22,062 bases of DNA, from NCBI GenBank assembly GCA_020846575.1, contig JADLDQ010000403.1, forward strand, positions 1 through 22,062. Reading direction: 5' to 3'. This document shows positions 20,027-22,062 of this stretch, in pieces. The position numbers were made by a program, and so were the translations under genes. How positions within the stretch are numbered: the first letter of the stretch is position 1; every line of letters starts with the position of its first letter. Origin of the DNA: Burkholderiales bacterium (lineage in GTDB: Bacteria > Pseudomonadota > Gammaproteobacteria > Burkholderiales > SG8-39). The notes beneath the pieces were generated by a model. That model did no database searches, was not told where the DNA came from, and saw only the letters and a list, made by a program, of their open reading frames with translations.

Positions 20027-20319
20027 AGGTCATCCTCTCTGTCCTCGGAGATCGGCTTGCCGCAGAAACAGCAGTAGGCCATCTCGTTGTCTGACGGTTG
20101 CCCGCTGTCGATCTTGAAGTAGTGCCCGCACTGCGTTGCGAACATGGCGTTCTCGTATGGCCCTTCTTCGTCTCCGTCAAGTGACCACCAGCACGTAGCG
20201 CGACCGTCCGATATTTCGCGCTCCAATTCCTTCGCAAACTCGTGCAACCTGTCCCAGCCAAGGTCTTGCTCGTGCATTTCCTTGATTACGTGGTCGGTGC
20301 GTGGGGTGTCTGATTGCAT
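20020..20319 (-). CDS. Phage small protein with a CxxC motif
   Basis: This is a protein of about 99 aa from ATG 20319, starting MQSDTPRTDHVIKEMHEQDL then GWDRLHEFAKELEREISDGR, a layout frequent in small phage early proteins (TPRTD...LARELER). The C-terminal half has ATQCGHYFKID and MAYCCFCGKPI, likely a zinc site. AGGAGA lies 14 bases before this ATG and better serves the overlapping gene, so the exact start is uncertain. Function unknown. Confidence 0.55.
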   Translation of the reverse strand: MQSDTPRTDHVIKEMHEQDLGWDRLHEFAKELEREISDGRATCWWSLDGDEEGPYENAMFATQCGHYFKIDSGQPSDNEMAYCCFCGKPISEDREDDLW

Positions 20320-20498
20320 CCGCACATTGGCTCTCCTGTGTATTGGTGAAGTGTCATTCTTCCGCACGTATGGCATTTCCCGGCCGCAGGACCGGCCTGT
20401 TCCTCCGGCGTACATGGATTGTTCTTCCTCTCCTGTAGCAAGCGACAGTAATCATCTGCGAACCGTGAGTCACGCCAGCATTTCTCGCAGGCGCTCAC
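20286..20498 (-). CDS. Small zinc-finger-like phage protein
   Basis: This is a 70-aa protein. GTG at 20498 overlaps the previous stop (GTGA). It has MSACEKCWRDSRFADDYC at the start, PCTPEEQAGPAAGKCHTCGR in the middle and MTLHQYTGEPMCGCN near the end. The CxxC pairs (CEKC, CHTC, CGC) are probably metal ligands. Similar small Cys-rich proteins are common in phage early regions. Function unknown. Confidence 0.6.
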   Translation of the reverse strand: MSACEKCWRDSRFADDYCRLLQERKNNPCTPEEQAGPAAGKCHTCGRMTLHQYTGEPMCGCNQTPHAPTT

Positions 20499-20851
20499 GC
20501 AATCACCTTCAGTTTCTCGTCGAGTTCCAACGCGCGTTTCGCTGTGCTAGCCGTATCGCACGCCCCGCAGTTGTCTGCCTCGATATCAGACAGCGCATTG
20601 AGCAGCACGTCGATGCGCTGTTGCAGGCGCTTCTCGCGTTCCTCTGCCGTCAACGCTCGGTCCATCACCTCCCCGATGATGGTTTGATCGTCGCGCAACT
20701 TTCGCTCAAGGTTGCGGGCAAAGTCGGCCGGCACCAGTTCCGTTACCTTTGCGCCAGCGTGGAAGTCCACCATGATGCGCGCGAACCGGACGGCCTCGGC
20801 ATCGGTTAATGGCGTATCTCTCATCGCTTTGTCCACAGTGACCATACCCAT
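20495..20851 (-). CDS. Phage hypothetical protein
   Basis: This is a protein of about 118 aa. ATG at 20851 has AAAGGACAGCAA upstream. The motif MRDTPLTDAEAVRF resembles the common phage start MRDTPLTD, so translation could also begin there. It has long helices (RNLERKLRDDQTIIGEVMDR, REKRLQQRIDVLLNALSDIE) and a CGAC near the end. Coiled-coil character is likely. The 5' end overlaps a truncated frame coming from the attC half-site. Function unknown. Confidence 0.55.
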   Translation of the reverse strand: MGMVTVDKAMRDTPLTDAEAVRFARIMVDFHAGAKVTELVPADFARNLERKLRDDQTIIGEVMDRALTAEEREKRLQQRIDVLLNALSDIEADNCGACDTASTAKRALELDEKLKVIA

Positions 20852-20970
20852 TTGCTGTCCTTTTCGCTGTCGTTGACCATCGCATCCGCCAGCATCCACT
20901 TCGGCGCGTTGGCAAGCGCCCTAGCCCGCGCGGAACGCAGGAACTCGGCCCTCGCGCTGTTGCGGTCCGC
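20821..20970 (-). pseudogene. 5'-truncated ORF ending at an attC half-site
   Basis: An open minus-strand frame with protein-like text (RNSARAEFLRSARARALANA, then PKWMLADAMVNDSEKDSKWV and WSLWTKR) has its stop at 20821-20823. No start codon is present before an in-frame stop that lies in the attC D arm. It looks like the 3' part of a gene cut off when the attC-bounded unit was formed. The only internal start is the ATG of MLADAM. Confidence 0.35.
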
Positions 20971-20987
20971 TCAACCTAGCGTTAGGC
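20961..20987 (+). mobile_element. attC: attC half-site D
   Basis: The right half of an attC is visible: GCGGTCCGCTCAACC, then CTAGC and the R' box GTTAGGC (20981-20987), like the L'-R' arm of the other sites. No R'' box or left arm was found within about 120 bp to the left, so the site may be degenerate or the partner arm lost. Confidence 0.5.
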
Positions 20988-21068
20988 GTCATACCGCTTC
21001 GGCCGCCAGCGAATGGCGTACCGTCCTGTTCTGCCGGTCATCGCGTACCGTGCCGCGCGCCAGTGCCT

Positions 21069-21287
21069 CTAAGCCGCAGCATTCGCGCTCCCGTCAGCAG
21101 TGCGCTCGTACATCGCAACTCTGCGCAGCCCGAGCGCTTCAAGCATGGCCGGCCCAGGCTCGCGCCGAAAGTGCAGGTAGTCGTTCAGGTACGAGCAACT
21201 GACGCCAAGCTCGGCCGCCACCTCGCGTTGCGTCTTGCTTTCCAGTTTCGCGGCCACCATGCACCGCACGTCGTCCGAATTCAGCAT
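21069..21287 (-). CDS. Helix-turn-helix DNA-binding protein
   Basis: This is a 72-aa protein. ATG at 21287 has AGGAG 5 bases upstream. The middle is a classic HTH: KTQREVAAELGVSCSYLNDY, with a first helix, a GV turn and a recognition helix. The spacing resembles Cro/CI-like or YdaS-like small phage regulators. The tail (YERTADGSANAAA) is low complexity. After the TAG stop the frame continues 28 codons to a TAA inside attC D. It probably controls nearby early genes, but no operator was identified. Confidence 0.7.
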   Translation of the reverse strand: MLNSDDVRCMVAAKLESKTQREVAAELGVSCSYLNDYLHFRREPGPAMLEALGLRRVAMYERTADGSANAAA

Positions 21288-21317
21288 TCAAACTCCTGTG
21301 CCTTCGTTCACCAAGAC

Positions 21318-21374
21318 GCCTAACACGCAATTCGAGCCGACGCCTAACGGCGCGGCTCAATTGCAACGTTGTGC
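21318..21374 (+). mobile_element. attC: Integron-type attC site E
   Basis: R'' GCCTAAC (21318-21324) and R' GTTGTGC (21368-21374) bound a 57-bp site. The arms GCAATTCGAGCCGACGCC and GGCGCGGCTCAATTGC pair perfectly apart from the extra C and A in the left arm, the same two extrahelical bases as in classical attC sites. Polarity is plus. The right arm encodes the last residues of the second methyltransferase on the minus strand. Confidence 0.88.
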
Positions 21375-22062
21375 GTCAAAATCCGCCATGCCTCTGCTGC
21401 ACATTGCGGAACTTGGCCGTTTCCAATGGCCTTAAGTCTGTCCACCCGAGCGGCCACCCCATCAGCTACGCGAGCCGTGGCATCCTCCCAGCGACCATCT
21501 TGCCAATACGCTTGGCCGTGGTGTGCCAGAAGTCGTGACAGTGCTTGCATAGCGTCTGGATGTTCTCCGGCTCGTTGTTGCTGTTGTCCTGGTCGATGTG
21601 GTGCGCCTGTAGTGCCCTCGCATAGCCGCACGCCTCGCACTTCTTCTTCAAGTGCTTCCGCGCACGCCATGAATACCCGTGCTTTGTCAGGTCGGTTCGC
21701 GTGTTCGCACAACTCAGCGAGCAAAAGCGCCGCCTCATGAACACCGACAGGTCTTCCAATCGCCCGTTGAATCTCTTGCGCTGCATGGCCTTGCCGCAGC
21801 ACTCGCAGCACTTGGTTTCTTCCTGCTTCTTCTCCATCGCAAAACCCCATAAGCCAAAAGCACATTTTGGCATGGCTTATGGGTTGCAGCGATGTCCAAT
21901 CGTCAGGCCAGCCCATCAACTTTTCCACCCACTCCGGGTTCAGTGCGCCATTCAGCTCTTGCGGCGTCACCATCGTTCGCAGCTTTGCCCTCGCTCCACT
22001 TCCGCCCCACTTGCACAGCGCCGCGCCGCCCGTGTTCGTTACTGCCGTTGGCGTCGGATACC
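21344..22062 (-). CDS. C5-cytosine methyltransferase C-terminal part (partial), interrupted by an HNH gene
   Basis: The frame enters from the right edge and reads YPTPTAVTNTGGAALCKWGG, then ELNGALNPEWVEKLMGWPDD and WTSLQP, the typical segment of phage C5 methyltransferases. The conserved C-terminus (ARVADGVAARVDRLKAIGNG, then QVPQCAAEAW) appears about 130 residues later, just before attC site E. The DNA between these blocks encodes an HNH endonuclease in another frame, and the methyltransferase frame stays open through it. The enzyme may be made with a long insert, may need removal of the insert at RNA level, or may be inactive. Motifs I-VIII lie outside the window. Confidence 0.75.
   Translation of the reverse strand, partial: YPTPTAVTNTGGAALCKWGGSGARAKLRTMVTPQELNGALNPEWVEKLMGWPDDWTSLQPISHAKMCFWLMGFCDGEEAGRNQVLRVLRQGHAAQEIQRAIGRPVGVHEAALLLAELCEHANRPDKARVFMACAEALEEEVRGVRLCEGTTGAPHRPGQQQQRAGEHPDAMQALSRLLAHHGQAYWQDGRWEDATARVADGVAARVDRLKAIGNGQVPQCAAEAWRILTHNVAIEPRR
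21466..21837 (-). CDS. HNH homing-type endonuclease inside the methyltransferase gene
   Basis: This is a 123-aa protein. ATG at 21837 has GGGG about 8 bases upstream; the longer frame to 21873 starts inside a hairpin. N-terminal Cys pairs (KCCECCGKAM, FCSLSCAN) are followed by the HNH core: CEACGYARALQAHHIDQDN and NIQTLCKHCHDFWH, with the double His, the central Asn-rich loop and the zinc-binding Cys set. Such free-standing HNH proteins are frequent mobile elements of phages. Its 3' end abuts the conserved methyltransferase C-terminus, and a perfect 11-bp inverted repeat marks its 5' side. Confidence 0.85.
   Translation of the reverse strand: MEKKQEETKCCECCGKAMQRKRFNGRLEDLSVFMRRRFCSLSCANTRTDLTKHGYSWRARKHLKKKCEACGYARALQAHHIDQDNSNNEPENIQTLCKHCHDFWHTTAKRIGKMVAGRMPRLA
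21846..21883. repeat. Inverted repeat at the 5' border of the HNH gene
   Basis: CCCATAAGCCA (21846-21856) pairs with TGGCTTATGGG (21873-21883). A second possible inner stem pairs CCAAAA with TTTTGG. It stands exactly where the methyltransferase text stops being recognisable, so it could be an intron/insert border structure or a translational control hairpin for the HNH gene. Confidence 0.65.

Noticed and set aside
17849..22062. An integron integrase, Cas1/Cas2 or a transposase that could mobilise the cassettes
   Set aside because: No minus- or plus-strand frame shows tyrosine recombinase, Cas1/Cas2 or DDE motifs; if present, such a gene is outside this window.

Overview
The window is a GC-rich stretch of a tailed-phage genome (phage or prophage; a proteobacterial host is likely from the GC content, the GH19 endolysin with its spanin pair, the LexA-type operator and the proteobacterial style of the attC sites). 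Almost everything reads on the minus strand, so the biological order runs from high to low coordinates. No tRNA, rRNA, integrase or Cas1/Cas2 gene was seen.

Right part (about 17.85-22.06 kb): accessory/early genes on the minus strand. A C5-cytosine methyltransferase, cut by the window edge, carries an HNH endonuclease gene inside it. It is followed by a small HTH protein, four overlapping small phage-type genes, a 90-aa gene coupled to a second compact C5 methyltransferase, and small genes. Four well-formed integron attC recombination sites and one half-site are scattered between and into these genes. A pair of 37-bp direct repeats flanks the small cassette next to the CRISPR effector. I see no integron integrase.

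Centre right (15.69-17.85 kb): the most unusual module. A 514-aa Cas12-like protein (type V-U / Cas12m-like wedge region, but with the RuvC catalytic residues and zinc ribbon apparently lost) is followed 16 bp later by a perfect CRISPR array of five identical 36-bp repeats and four 36-bp spacers. There are no adaptation genes. It looks like a phage-borne, nuclease-dead, RNA-guided binding system.

Centre (12.19-15.57 kb): a lysis block on the minus strand (secreted small protein, GH19 endolysin, i-spanin with the o-spanin gene embedded). Convergent to it is a plus-strand operon of six tightly overlapping small genes, driven by a sigma70-like promoter next to a perfect CTG-N10-CAG LexA-type operator.

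Left part (1-12.19 kb): the virion morphogenesis operon on the minus strand. Small genes (one membrane protein) lead into a DUF5681-type protein (possible small terminase), the large terminase interrupted by a LAGLIDADG intein in its P-loop, portal protein, small protein, GroES-like protein, scaffold-like protein, conserved phage protein, head/decoration protein, major capsid protein, a terminator-like hairpin, and the 5' part of another structural protein that runs off the left edge. Start/stop overlaps and good Shine-Dalgarno sequences throughout indicate translational coupling. The unit appears to be one phage genome that has collected mobile modules: an intein, an HNH gene, attC-bounded cassettes and a minimal CRISPR effector.
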